In this document: positions 17,167 through 25,576 of the stretch, piece after piece | How the letters are laid out: the number at the start of each line of letters is the position of its first letter | Position numbering within the stretch: the stretch's first letter is position 1 | DNA from: Bacteroidota bacterium | Lineage (GTDB): Bacteria; Bacteroidota; Bacteroidia; UBA7662; JAIXUI01 | Direction of reading: 5' to 3' | Length of the DNA stretch: 37,888 nucleotides | Assembly (NCBI GenBank): GCA_027484125.1 | Contig: JAIXUI010000128.1 | Location: 1 to 37,888 of the forward strand | Translations under genes and position numbers: made by a program | Notes under the pieces: model-generated | Seen by the model: the letters and a program-made list of their open reading frames with translations, nothing else | The model's database searches: none | What the model was told of the DNA's origin: nothing

Positions 17167-18723
17167 ATGCAAAAAGTCAGCATACTTTGGGCAGACGATG
17201 AAATAGATCTGCTGAAACCACATATCCTTTTTTTAAAAGCTAAAGGCTACGACATCACCGCCGTAACCAGTGGTTATGATGCCATAGAAAAAGTTGAACA
17301 GCGTCCATTCGACGTAGTCTTTTTAGATGAAAACATGCCAGGGATTTCCGGGCTTGAGGCACTAAACAAGATCAAACAACTTCAGCCGAATCTTCCTGTG
17401 GTTATGATTACCAAAAGTGAGGAAGAATACATCATGGAAGAAGCCATTGGCTCGAAAATCTCTGACTATCTCATCAAACCGGTTAATCCTAGTCAGATTT
17501 TACTTTCGCTGAAAAAGCTCATTGACCAAAACAGGTTGGTAGGTGAGAAAGCTATTTCATCTTACCAACAGGATTTTCGCAACCTATCCATGAGCTTTAA
17601 TGATGAACTCTCTGCAACAGAATGGGCAGAGATTTACCAAAAGCTCATTTATTGGGAGTTGGAGCTTTCACGTTCCGATGAAAACGGGATGAAAGAAGTG
17701 TTTGCTATGCAGAAGTCGGAAGCGAATGTCCAGTTCTCCAAATTTATTCGTAAAAATTATCGAACGTGGCTCACTCAACCAGATTCTGAAACTCCTGTAA
17801 TGAGTCATAACCTGCTGAAAAATAAATTATTTCCGCTACTACAAAGCAAAGAGCCTGTATGCCTCTTGCTGATTGATAATTTAAGGTTAGATCAATTTAG
17901 GGTGTTAGAAGAAGTATTGAGTACTGTTTATCGAACAGTCTCTGCTGAAACCTATTTCAGTATTCTACCAACCAGCACTGAGTATGCTAGAAATTCACTT
18001 TTTGCAGGCTACTTACCAGCAGATATCAAGCGAAGATATCCGGATAAATGGTCGGATTTCGACAACGAAGAAGGTAGTAAAAACCAACATGAAGAATTTT
18101 TTCTTCGGGAGTTACTAAAAAGAAATAGCATTGATATAAAACTGAGCTACAATAAGATAACTTCTCTTATTAAGGGAAAAACTTTAGCTGAAAACCCTTC
18201 AAACCTTTGGCAGAATTCATTGAACGTGATTGTTTACAATTTTGTAGATATGCTCTCTCATGCAAGAAGTGAGATGAACGTCATCAAGGAGCTTGCAGAA
18301 GATGAAGCGGCTTATCGTTCTATCACACGGTCTTGGTTCGAGCACAGTCCTTTATTTGATTTGATTAAAAAAATGGCAGATAAGAAAATCAAACTTGTAC
18401 TCACTACTGACCATGGCTCCATCAAGGTGGGAGAACCTACTCGAATTGTAGGAGATAAATACACCACTACCAACCTGAGATACAAAGAAGGCAAAAGCCT
18501 TAGTTATGACGATAAAGACCTATTTGTGGTCTCTAAGCCCGAAGAAATTTCACTTACTAAGCCCTTTTTATCTTCCACCTATGTGTTTGCAACCGAAGAT
18601 AAGTACTTCGTTTATCCAAATAATTACAACCAGTACGTCAATATGTACCGCAATACCTTTCAACATGGAGGGGTTTCGCTCGAAGAAATGATTGTTCCGT
18701 TTGCAGTATTTGAACCAAAATGA
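17167..18723 (+). CDS. porX: PorX-like response regulator with PglZ (alkaline-phosphatase-superfamily) effector domain
   Basis: A 518-residue cytoplasmic regulator linked to the type IX secretion system. The receiver domain (1-120) has Asp10-Asp11, the phosphorylation site Asp54 (VVFLDENMPG) and Lys104. Helices link it to a PglZ domain (about 205-515) with metal/nucleophile-site residues LLLIDNLRLDQ (Asp237), the PTST threonine near 271 and TTDHGS. In studied PorX proteins this effector is a zinc phosphodiesterase acting on oligonucleotides, and the protein dimerises on phosphorylation. Its sensor partner PorY is not in the window. Its stop overlaps the tsaE start (ATGA). Both domains look intact. 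Confidence 0.95.
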   Translation: MQKVSILWADDEIDLLKPHILFLKAKGYDITAVTSGYDAIEKVEQRPFDVVFLDENMPGISGLEALNKIKQLQPNLPVVMITKSEEEYIMEEAIGSKISDYLIKPVNPSQILLSLKKLIDQNRLVGEKAISSYQQDFRNLSMSFNDELSATEWAEIYQKLIYWELELSRSDENGMKEVFAMQKSEANVQFSKFIRKNYRTWLTQPDSETPVMSHNLLKNKLFPLLQSKEPVCLLLIDNLRLDQFRVLEEVLSTVYRTVSAETYFSILPTSTEYARNSLFAGYLPADIKRRYPDKWSDFDNEEGSKNQHEEFFLRELLKRNSIDIKLSYNKITSLIKGKTLAENPSNLWQNSLNVIVYNFVDMLSHARSEMNVIKELAEDEAAYRSITRSWFEHSPLFDLIKKMADKKIKLVLTTDHGSIKVGEPTRIVGDKYTTTNLRYKEGKSLSYDDKDLFVVSKPEEISLTKPFLSSTYVFATEDKYFVYPNNYNQYVNMYRNTFQHGGVSLEEMIVPFAVFEPK

Positions 18724-19136
18724 TTGAATTGGTAGCCAAAAGCCAAGCTGAACTTCCTGAAATTGCCGCACAACTGCTTCCATTATTAAAAAGCAAAAAA
18801 GTAATGGCACTTTACGGTTCTATGGGAGCTGGAAAAACCACCCTGGTGTCAGAACTAGTTCATCAGTTGGGTGGTAATTCCACAACCAGTAGCCCGAGTT
18901 ACGCCATTCATCATCAATACGAAACCAGTTGTGGCCTTCTCAATCACTTTGACTTTTATCGCATCAATCATTTATCTGAAGCATATTATTTGGGTGCAGA
19001 AGATATATTTTTCAGTGGTGAAATGTGTGTGGTAGAATGGCCGGAAAAAGTGGAGCCACTATTTCCTGAAGTTGTAGTCAAGATTTCTATAGAAGTTAAC
19101 GGAGATAATCATCGTATCTTTCGCGAGCTTATATGA
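18720..19136 (+). CDS. tsaE: tRNA threonylcarbamoyladenosine biosynthesis ATPase TsaE
   Basis: A 138-residue P-loop protein. It partners TsaB-TsaD in making the t6A modification at position 37 of ANN-decoding tRNAs. The Walker A motif GSMGAGKTT is at about 33-41. The conserved TSSPSYAIHHQYE segment and the HFDFYRI / VVEWPEK motifs match the YjeE family. It overlaps porX upstream and ald downstream by ATGA four-base overlaps, so the three genes form one translationally coupled operon. Confidence 0.96.
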   Translation: MIELVAKSQAELPEIAAQLLPLLKSKKVMALYGSMGAGKTTLVSELVHQLGGNSTTSSPSYAIHHQYETSCGLLNHFDFYRINHLSEAYYLGAEDIFFSGEMCVVEWPEKVEPLFPEVVVKISIEVNGDNHRIFRELI

Positions 19137-20338
19137 GCCAGTCATTAACATCTACATCGAGAGAAACTCAACCTGAAGCAGCTGTTATCGGTCAGCGAAA
19201 AAGTGGTTTAGTTATCGGCGTACCTAAGGAACGCGGATTTCAGGAAAATAGGGTTGCATTAAGTCCTCAATCGGTGGCTCTGCTTACAGGTCGGGGCCAT
19301 GAGGTCATCATTGAAACCCAAGCTGGGGCAGCCTCCTTTTTTTCCGATAGTATGTACGCGGAAGCCGGAGCTCACCTTGCTTTCGATAAAGAACAACTGT
19401 ATAAAGCACAAACTATCGTAAAAGTTGGCCCGATTCCAGAAGATGAAATCAACTTTTTAAGACCAGGGATGACGCTTTTCTCAGCCTTGCATCTTCCAAC
19501 GCTTTCCTTAAGCTATTTAGATGCTTTGATGAAAAAGAAAATCACTGCTGTTGCCTATGAATACCTACGGGATACCGAAAACAACCTACCAGTTGTTCGT
19601 TCTATGGGTGAAATCGCAGGAATTAACTCGGTTTTGATTGCAGCAGAATACCTAAGCAAACAGTTTCATGGAAATGGCAAGCTGCTGGGCGGAATAACGG
19701 GGGTCCCTCCCTCAAAAATCGTTATTCTTGGAGCAGGAACAGTTGCTGAGTTTGCAGTTAGAACGGCCATCGGATTAGGCGCAGAAGTAAGAGTTTTTGA
19801 TAATTCATTATCCAAGCTGAGAAGGCTGCAAAACAACATAGGCCAGCGCATTTATACCTCAGTGATTCATCCTGAAGTACTTCTTAACGAATTAAAAACG
19901 GCAGATGTAGCCATTGGAGCTATCCATTCCCCTAACGGAAGATCTCCAATGATTATCACTGAGGACATGGTAAAGCAAATGAAGAGCGGTGCGGTTCTCG
20001 TGGATGTTTCCATTGACCAAGGAGGCTGCTTCGAAACATCGAGGGTGACCACGCATACCGAGCCGATATTCACCGCATACGAAGTGGTTCATTACTGTGT
20101 CCCTAATATCCCCTCTTTGGTATCCAAAACCGCTTCCATAGCCTTGAGTAACATTTTGGCTAATTTTCTATCCAACGCGGGAGATTACGGTGGATTAGAC
20201 CATTACCTGTGGATGGAGAAAGGACTCAGACTTGGCGTTTATTGTTACAATGGAGCCATCGCGAATAAATACTTGAGTGCTAAATTCGGTTTACCCTACA
20301 CCAATTTAGAACTCCACGCAGCCGCCAGAATGTGCTGA
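19133..20338 (+). CDS. ald: Alanine dehydrogenase
   Basis: A 401-residue NAD-dependent enzyme that interconverts L-alanine and pyruvate plus ammonia. N-terminal substrate domain: GVPKERGFQENRVALSP (about 29-45), VGPIPEDE and His120 in SALHLP. The Rossmann motif GAGTVAEFA lies at 200-208, followed by the acidic end of strand two (VRVFD). The C-terminal PNIPSLVSKTAS segment closes the catalytic domain. A low-complexity polar N-terminal tail of about 23 residues precedes the conserved start. The closest alternative is the transhydrogenase alpha subunit, but the length and the lone gene favour Ald. Confidence 0.93.
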   Translation: MSQSLTSTSRETQPEAAVIGQRKSGLVIGVPKERGFQENRVALSPQSVALLTGRGHEVIIETQAGAASFFSDSMYAEAGAHLAFDKEQLYKAQTIVKVGPIPEDEINFLRPGMTLFSALHLPTLSLSYLDALMKKKITAVAYEYLRDTENNLPVVRSMGEIAGINSVLIAAEYLSKQFHGNGKLLGGITGVPPSKIVILGAGTVAEFAVRTAIGLGAEVRVFDNSLSKLRRLQNNIGQRIYTSVIHPEVLLNELKTADVAIGAIHSPNGRSPMIITEDMVKQMKSGAVLVDVSIDQGGCFETSRVTTHTEPIFTAYEVVHYCVPNIPSLVSKTASIALSNILANFLSNAGDYGGLDHYLWMEKGLRLGVYCYNGAIANKYLSAKFGLPYTNLELHAAARMC

Positions 20339-20401
20339 TTTTTCGCATAAAAGTTGAAACGGATGGTCTTGAGTTTTCTCTTTCAACTTTAATGCGAAAA
20401 A
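20339..20401. repeat. Large imperfect hairpin downstream of ald
   Basis: TTTTTCGCAT (20339-20348) and AAAGTTGAAA (20350-20359) pair with TTTCAACTTT (20381-20390) and ATGCGAAAAA (20392-20401), giving a 20-bp stem with one mismatch and a 21-nt loop. The T-run lies at the 5' foot and the A-run at the 3' foot, the reverse of a terminator on either strand. A third copy of the arm (ATGCGAAAA) is at 20432-20440, and the octamer CACTTGTT occurs twice between (20404, 20418). Confidence 0.7.
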
Positions 20402-20600
20402 ATCACTTGTTAAGAACCACTTGTTCTAGTTATGCGAAAAGTCGGTTTTTCTCATTCATTCTATTCTAACAACTTGCCTGAGCAAATAACTCGGGTGGTT
20501 GAGTTCAATGCACGATTCGGTTTGTGCCAAAATCGAATCAAGGGGAGTCTGAGGGGGCTCCCCTCCTTGCATTTAGCGATACCAAACGCATCTTTACAGC
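20402..20600 (+). promoter_or_regulatory. Structured leader upstream of radA
   Basis: No gene is credible here. Two further hairpins are visible: GATTCG/CGAATC (20514-20519 with 20534-20539) and a GC-rich GGGGAGTC/GGCTCCCC stem (about 20542-20563) with one wobble pair. The second lies about 37 nt before the radA ATG and has no T-run. No clear TAnnTTTG box was found. It could be a leader regulating radA or a non-coding RNA. Confidence 0.35.
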
Positions 20601-21953
20601 ATGTCAAAAATCAAGACCCACTATCAATGTCAATCCTGCGGAGCCAAGTTCAACCGCTGGATGGGCAGATGCAGTTCATGTGGCGATTGGAACACCCTTA
20701 CTGAAGAGAAAATTCAGGATGCAGGAAAATTGGGAGAAGCGGCCAAGCTTACCCTTACACAATCGGCGCCTATTCAATTAAATGAAGTTAGTGGGGGTGA
20801 AGAATATCGAATTTTAACCGCTGATGAAGAGTTAAACCGCGTGTTAGGCGGGGGAATAGTGCCCGGATCCTTGGTTTTACTGGGCGGCGAACCTGGTATT
20901 GGGAAAAGTACCTTATTGTTGCAAACCGCTCGTCAGCTTCCTATGCCTGTTTGGTATGTGAGTGGTGAAGAAAGTGCCAGACAAATTAAAATGCGGGCAG
21001 ACCGACTGCCCTCGCAGGATAATCAGGTTGTTCTTTTCACTGAAACGGAGTTAAACAGACTGCTTCGTCAACTTAAAGAGGCATTACCACCATTGGTAAT
21101 CATAGATTCTATTCAAACTCTTTATGATGCAGAAATAGAATCAGCTCCAGGCAGTGTTTCTCAAATTCGCCACTGTGCAGCCATGTTGATGCGCTTAGCC
21201 AAGGAGGAAGGCATTGCCTTGTTTTTAGTAGGACATATTACCAAAGAAGGCGCCCTGGCCGGACCCAAAATCTTAGAACATATGGTGGATACGGTACTTC
21301 AATTTGAAGGAGAGCGACATCATGCTTACCGACTTTTGCGGACCTTAAAAAACCGATTTGGTTCCACCGCGGAACTGGGAATTTATCAAATGCAAACCGA
21401 TGGGCTCCACGGAGTTAATAACCCTTCGGCCTTCTTACTAACCCCAGCTCATCGAAGACAAAGTGGTACTGCCATTGCTGCCTCGCTTGAAGGTAACCGA
21501 CCGATGCTTATTGAAATCCAAGTGCTTGTAAGTCGTGCCGCGTATGGAACACCACAACGTTCGGCTACAGGATTCGACAACCGAAGGCTGAATATGTTGT
21601 TAGCGGTACTGGAAAAACGATTAGGCATTCAACTCAGCACCATGGACATCTTTTTAAATGTAACTGGTGGCCTAAAAACTGATGATCCTGCCGTCGATCT
21701 TGCCGTTTGTGTGGCTACGCTTTCTTCCTTTTATGACAAAGCTATGCCCGATAAGACTTGTTTTGCCGCAGAAGTGGGCTTAGGCGGAGAACTACGGCCT
21801 GTCAGCCGGGTAGATATGAGAGAGCAAGAATCGAAACGTCTTGGCTTCAATTATTTGATAAAAGCACGCGATTTTGTAGAAGATAATGGTAGTAAATCAG
21901 CCTTCGAGACTTTGTCTGAATTGACCGAGCGCTTGTTTGGTTCAAACTCATAA
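20601..21953 (+). CDS. radA: DNA repair protein RadA
   Basis: A 450-residue RecA-like ATPase/branch-migration factor. N-terminal zinc finger with Cys10, Cys13, Cys24 and Cys27, then Walker A GGEPGIGKST (95-104), Walker B LVIIDS, and the RadA-specific KNRFG motif (250-254). The C-terminal third is the Lon-protease-like domain (SATGFDNRRLNMLLAVLEKR and GELRPVSR). The start ATG precedes the zinc finger by the usual nine residues. The gene is complete and apparently intact. The glutathione peroxidase gene follows with a 34-nt gap. Confidence 0.97.
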   Translation: MSKIKTHYQCQSCGAKFNRWMGRCSSCGDWNTLTEEKIQDAGKLGEAAKLTLTQSAPIQLNEVSGGEEYRILTADEELNRVLGGGIVPGSLVLLGGEPGIGKSTLLLQTARQLPMPVWYVSGEESARQIKMRADRLPSQDNQVVLFTETELNRLLRQLKEALPPLVIIDSIQTLYDAEIESAPGSVSQIRHCAAMLMRLAKEEGIALFLVGHITKEGALAGPKILEHMVDTVLQFEGERHHAYRLLRTLKNRFGSTAELGIYQMQTDGLHGVNNPSAFLLTPAHRRQSGTAIAASLEGNRPMLIEIQVLVSRAAYGTPQRSATGFDNRRLNMLLAVLEKRLGIQLSTMDIFLNVTGGLKTDDPAVDLAVCVATLSSFYDKAMPDKTCFAAEVGLGGELRPVSRVDMREQESKRLGFNYLIKARDFVEDNGSKSAFETLSELTERLFGSNS

Positions 21954-21987
21954 TGAAACAATCCGCTTCCATCTCGGTTTATTTGAT

Positions 21988-22512
21988 ATGAAAACACTTT
22001 CAATCCTTATCAGTCTTATAATGATGGTTTCTGGCGGCAAAACAGCACATGACTTTAGTTTTAAATCATTGACCAATGGAAAAGAAGTTTCATTGGCTCA
22101 ATTCAAAGGAAAAAAAATTCTAATTGTCAATACTGCTTCAGAGTGCGGTTACACCCCACAGTATAAAGATTTGCAAGCACTTGCTGATCAATATGCTGGT
22201 AAGCTGGTCATTATCGGATTTCCGACCAATGATTTTGGAGGTCAAGAACCTGGAAGCAACAAAGAAATAGCAGGTTTCTGTGAGAAAAACTACGGTGTCA
22301 AGTTTCCGATGTCTGAAAAAGTGACCGTTAAAGGCGATAAAACGCATCCCCTATTTCAATGGCTCACACAAAAATCCATGAATGGTGTTCTCGATGCCAG
22401 TGTGAAGTGGAACTTCAACAAATTCCTCATTGACGAACAAGGCAAACTAATAGCGTATTTTCCTTCTTCTACTGCTCCCCTCTCTAACGATATTAAAGAC
22501 AAACTGAAATAA
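21988..22512 (+). CDS. Glutathione-peroxidase-family (thioredoxin-type) peroxidase
   Basis: A 174-residue thiol peroxidase with an N-terminal hydrophobic stretch (KTLSILISLIMMVSGG), suggesting export or membrane anchoring. The ATG at 21988 is chosen; longer readings reach into radA and add a non-conserved tail. Catalytic residues: peroxidatic Cys53 in NTASECGYT (cysteine, not selenocysteine), Gln86 in FGGQEPG and Trp141-Asn142. Cys98 in GFCEKNYGV is placed like the resolving cysteine of thioredoxin-dependent GPx proteins, so thioredoxin rather than glutathione is the likely reductant. Confidence 0.93.
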   Translation: MKTLSILISLIMMVSGGKTAHDFSFKSLTNGKEVSLAQFKGKKILIVNTASECGYTPQYKDLQALADQYAGKLVIIGFPTNDFGGQEPGSNKEIAGFCEKNYGVKFPMSEKVTVKGDKTHPLFQWLTQKSMNGVLDASVKWNFNKFLIDEQGKLIAYFPSSTAPLSNDIKDKLK

Positions 22513-22529
22513 ATCCATTCACTGAAGCC

Positions 22530-22567
22530 CAACAAAAAAGCCGCTCTAATGAGCGGCTTTTTTGTTG
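22530..22567. terminator. Bidirectional terminator between the GPx gene and pruA
   Basis: A perfect 17-bp stem runs from CAACAAAAAAGCCGCTC to GAGCGGCTTTTTTGTTG with a TAAT loop. It sits between convergent genes, and its outer arms match those of the terminator at 3247-3286. Confidence 0.88.
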
Positions 22568-22575
22568 CTAGATGG

Positions 22576-24207
22576 TTAGTCTTTTTGATGAAATGGATAC
22601 TGCCAATCTTTGGGAGGATTGGTATTTTCCTTGATAGTTCTTGCAGACAACCAACGGTAAAGATTCAATGAAGAACCTGCTTTATCGTTAGTTCCGGAAC
22701 CTCTAGCCCCACCAAATGGTTGTTGGCCAACTACAGCGCCAGTAGGCTTATCATTGATATAGAAGTTGCCGGCTGCATGTCGGAGTTTGTTGTTAGCCAA
22801 CTCTAAGGCATAACGATCTTGAGCAATTACAGCACCGGTGAGTGCGTAGTCGGAAGTTTGATCAACCAAGTCAAGGGTTGCTTCGAATTGGTCATCCTCA
22901 TAAACGAAGATGGTAAGTACAGGACCGAACAATTCCTCACACATGGTAACATACTTAGGGTCTTCGGTAAGAATCACCGTAGGTTCAATAAAGTAGCCTT
23001 TTGATTTATCGGCATTTCCACCGAAGATGACGGAGGCCTTGTTGTCTTGCTTGGCTTGCTCAATGAAAGAAACCAGCTTGTCGAACGATTTCTCATCGAT
23101 AACAGCATTGATAAAATTGGTAAAATCTTCCGTTGGACCCATTTTCATTTGAGCCAGAGATTCAGCCATTTTCTCTTTTATGGCAGGCCATAGCGATTTT
23201 GGGATGTACGCCCTGGAAGCGGCGGAACATTTCTGACCTTGGTATTCGAATGCTCCACGCACCAAAGCCACCGAGGCAATAGATACATCGGCGGAGGAGT
23301 GAACCACTACAAAGTCTTTTCCGCCCGTTTCACCAACAATTCTTGGATAAGAGCGATAGCGATGGATGTTGTTTCCGATGGTTTTCCAGATATCTTGGAA
23401 TACACCGGTAGAACCTGTGAAGTGGATTCCAGCAAAATCTCGGTGGTTGAAGATTACATCACCGGCAACCGGTCCGCTCACATAAACAAGATTGATAACA
23501 CCATCAGGCAAACCAGCTTCTTTGAAAAGCTGCATCAACCAATAAGCGGAGTAAATCTGGGTATTTGAAGGTTTCCATACAACCGTATTTCCACACATCG
23601 CAGGGGAAGTTGGCAGGTTGCCGGCTATAGCTGTAAAATTGAAAGGGGTTAAAGCAAAAACGAAACCTTCAAGTGCGCGGTATTCAAGTCGGTTCCACAT
23701 TTGAGGCTGAGAATCAGGTTGTTGCTTATATATTTCATTGAGATACTGTACGTTAAAACGAAGGAAATCAATGAATTCGCAAGCTGCATCAATTTCTGCT
23801 TGAAAAGCATTTTTACTTTGACCAAGCATGGTTGCAGCATTCAAAATGTAGCGATATGGGCCAGCAAGTAAATCAGCCATACGCAGGAATATCACTGCCC
23901 GTTGTTCCCAAGGTAGGCTCTCCCATTTTTCTTTGGCCTGTAATGAGGCATCAATGGCCATTTTTACATGAGAAGCATCCCCTTCGTGGTAATACCCTAA
24001 CGTATGTTGATGGTCATGTGGAGGCGCAAGGCGCTTGGTTTTTCCGGTTCTGATTTCTTGACCTCCAATGAACATGGGGATATCCAGTTCTTGGGAGCGC
24101 ATGTGTGCAAGTTGTTGTTGCAAACGTGCACGTTCAGGGCTGCCGGGACCGTAACCTAAAACAGGCTCGTTACGAGCGATGGGTGGAGTGAAAATTCCGA
24201 ATGACAT
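22576..24207 (-). CDS. pruA: L-glutamate gamma-semialdehyde (1-pyrroline-5-carboxylate) dehydrogenase
   Basis: Oxidises glutamate semialdehyde to glutamate with NAD, the second step of proline catabolism. A 543-residue aldehyde-dehydrogenase-superfamily protein, counted from the ATG at 24207; a longer open frame adds ten residues without homologous character. Catalytic Cys327 lies in GQKCSAASRAY and the general base Glu293 in VGETGGKD. FALTPFNFTAIAGNLPTSPAM and the C-terminal PFGGARGSGTNDKAG are P5CDH hallmarks. It is monofunctional, with no PutA proline-dehydrogenase domain. The gene stands alone and diverges from nhaD. Confidence 0.96.
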   Translation of the reverse strand: MSFGIFTPPIARNEPVLGYGPGSPERARLQQQLAHMRSQELDIPMFIGGQEIRTGKTKRLAPPHDHQHTLGYYHEGDASHVKMAIDASLQAKEKWESLPWEQRAVIFLRMADLLAGPYRYILNAATMLGQSKNAFQAEIDAACEFIDFLRFNVQYLNEIYKQQPDSQPQMWNRLEYRALEGFVFALTPFNFTAIAGNLPTSPAMCGNTVVWKPSNTQIYSAYWLMQLFKEAGLPDGVINLVYVSGPVAGDVIFNHRDFAGIHFTGSTGVFQDIWKTIGNNIHRYRSYPRIVGETGGKDFVVVHSSADVSIASVALVRGAFEYQGQKCSAASRAYIPKSLWPAIKEKMAESLAQMKMGPTEDFTNFINAVIDEKSFDKLVSFIEQAKQDNKASVIFGGNADKSKGYFIEPTVILTEDPKYVTMCEELFGPVLTIFVYEDDQFEATLDLVDQTSDYALTGAVIAQDRYALELANNKLRHAAGNFYINDKPTGAVVGQQPFGGARGSGTNDKAGSSLNLYRWLSARTIKENTNPPKDWQYPFHQKD

Positions 24208-24273
24208 GACAAAAATTGTTGGCACGAAGTTACACAATCCTCATGTCTGCTACCTCCCCAAGAATAGCTAAAC

Positions 24274-24281
24274 TACATTTG
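24274..24281 (+). promoter_or_regulatory. Possible -7 box immediately before nhaD
   Basis: TACATTTG is an exact TAnnTTTG match but ends only 4 nt before the nhaD ATG, which would put the transcript start at or near the start codon. No -33 partner is clear. Confidence 0.25.
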
Positions 24282-24285
24282 CGAA

Positions 24286-25572
24286 ATGATTTCGGTGTTG
24301 ATAGGGATTTTTCTGCTTGGTTATCTGTTCATAACCTTAGAACATGAAGTTGGATTGAGCAAATCGGCAAGTGCTTTAATTACAGGAGCGCTGATGTGGG
24401 CTGTAGGAAGCTTTGTAGCAGAAGATTCGATGGTGTTGAATGAAGGACTTGCCCATCATTTGTCAGGAATTGCACAAATTTTGTTTTTCCTGATGGGCGC
24501 CATGACCATTGTAGAATTGATTGATGCACATCACGGTTTTGACTTAGTGGCTGGAACTGTTGCTACCGAAAAACCCACCAAATTGCTCTGGATAGTAACC
24601 GCTTTAAGCTTTTTATTGGCCGCCGTTTTAGATAATCTGGCAGCTTCCATCGTGATGGTGAGTTTGTGTAGAAAACTCATAAGAAACCCGGAACTAAGGC
24701 TATTGATGGCAGGAGTAATAGTTCTAGCAGCCAATGCCGGTGGATTATGGTCGCCGATCGGCTCTATCACAACCACCATGCTTTGGATTGGAGGACAAAT
24801 CACTGCCGGAAAAGCCATCCTTCTTCTTTTTGTTCCCGCAGTAGTTAATATTCTAATACCTGTCGGAATTTTAAGCTTTAAACTAGGAAAGAACTTACAA
24901 CGTGTTCAACGCGCTGCCGTTCATCAAGAAGACATGGCGATTGCGCCATTCGAACGAAATACCATGTTAGCAGTTGGTCTAGGATCTTTACTCTTGGTGC
25001 CACTTTTTAAAACAATTACCCATTTACCACCCTACATGGGGATGTTGTTTTCACTGTCTTTGGTTTGGATAACGTCTGAAATCATTCATAAAAACAGAGA
25101 TACAGCCGATAAAGCGCGCTATTCTGTTGGGTATGCGTTGAGCAGAATTGATTCCGCAGGCATACTCTTCTTCTTAGGAATTTTGCTTGCCGTAGCTTGT
25201 TTGGAGCAATTTCACTTACTCAATATCGCAGCGGAAGCTCTCAACCAAGCGTTCGATGGAGAAATGTCGTTAATGGCGCTCACAATCGGGTTGTTGTCGG
25301 CTATTGTGGACAATGTTCCCTTGGTTGCTGCTTCTATGGGCATGTTTAGTCTCACAGATTTCCCACAAGACCATGAGTTTTGGCATTTAATCGCCTATTG
25401 CGCAGGTACAGGAGGCAGCATTCTTATCATTGGTTCAGCGGCCGGTGTAGCAGTCATGGGCATAGAGCAAATAAGATTTGGTTGGTATATGAAGCGTTTT
25501 TCCCTTCTCGCCCTCATCGGCTATATTGCAGGCGCTTTGGCATTCCTAGGCATTTCAACCCTTATCCACTAA
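24286..25572 (+). CDS. nhaD: NhaD-type sodium/proton antiporter
   Basis: A 428-residue inner-membrane antiporter exporting Na+ (or Li+) for H+. About 12 hydrophobic segments are visible. Typical NhaD motifs: AAVLDNLAASIVMV with a membrane-buried Asp-Asn, AANAGGLWSPIGSITTTMLW, and the symmetry-related GLLSAIVDNVPLVAASMGM in the second half. These two DN-containing half-repeats are the expected inverted ion-transporter topology. It starts the plus-strand run that continues with rfbC 4 nt later. Sodium extrusion would suit a marine or brackish bacterium (inference). Confidence 0.93.
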   Translation: MISVLIGIFLLGYLFITLEHEVGLSKSASALITGALMWAVGSFVAEDSMVLNEGLAHHLSGIAQILFFLMGAMTIVELIDAHHGFDLVAGTVATEKPTKLLWIVTALSFLLAAVLDNLAASIVMVSLCRKLIRNPELRLLMAGVIVLAANAGGLWSPIGSITTTMLWIGGQITAGKAILLLFVPAVVNILIPVGILSFKLGKNLQRVQRAAVHQEDMAIAPFERNTMLAVGLGSLLLVPLFKTITHLPPYMGMLFSLSLVWITSEIIHKNRDTADKARYSVGYALSRIDSAGILFFLGILLAVACLEQFHLLNIAAEALNQAFDGEMSLMALTIGLLSAIVDNVPLVAASMGMFSLTDFPQDHEFWHLIAYCAGTGGSILIIGSAAGVAVMGIEQIRFGWYMKRFSLLALIGYIAGALAFLGISTLIH

Positions 25573-25576
25573 CTCC

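Noticed and set aside
20339-20401. Terminator of ald
   Set aside because: The T-run is at the 5' foot and the A-run at the 3' foot, so neither strand has a stem followed by T bases.
20432-20781. Two plus-strand open frames overlapping the start of radA
   Set aside because: They run out of frame into the conserved radA zinc finger, lack recognisable motifs, and sit over hairpin sequence.
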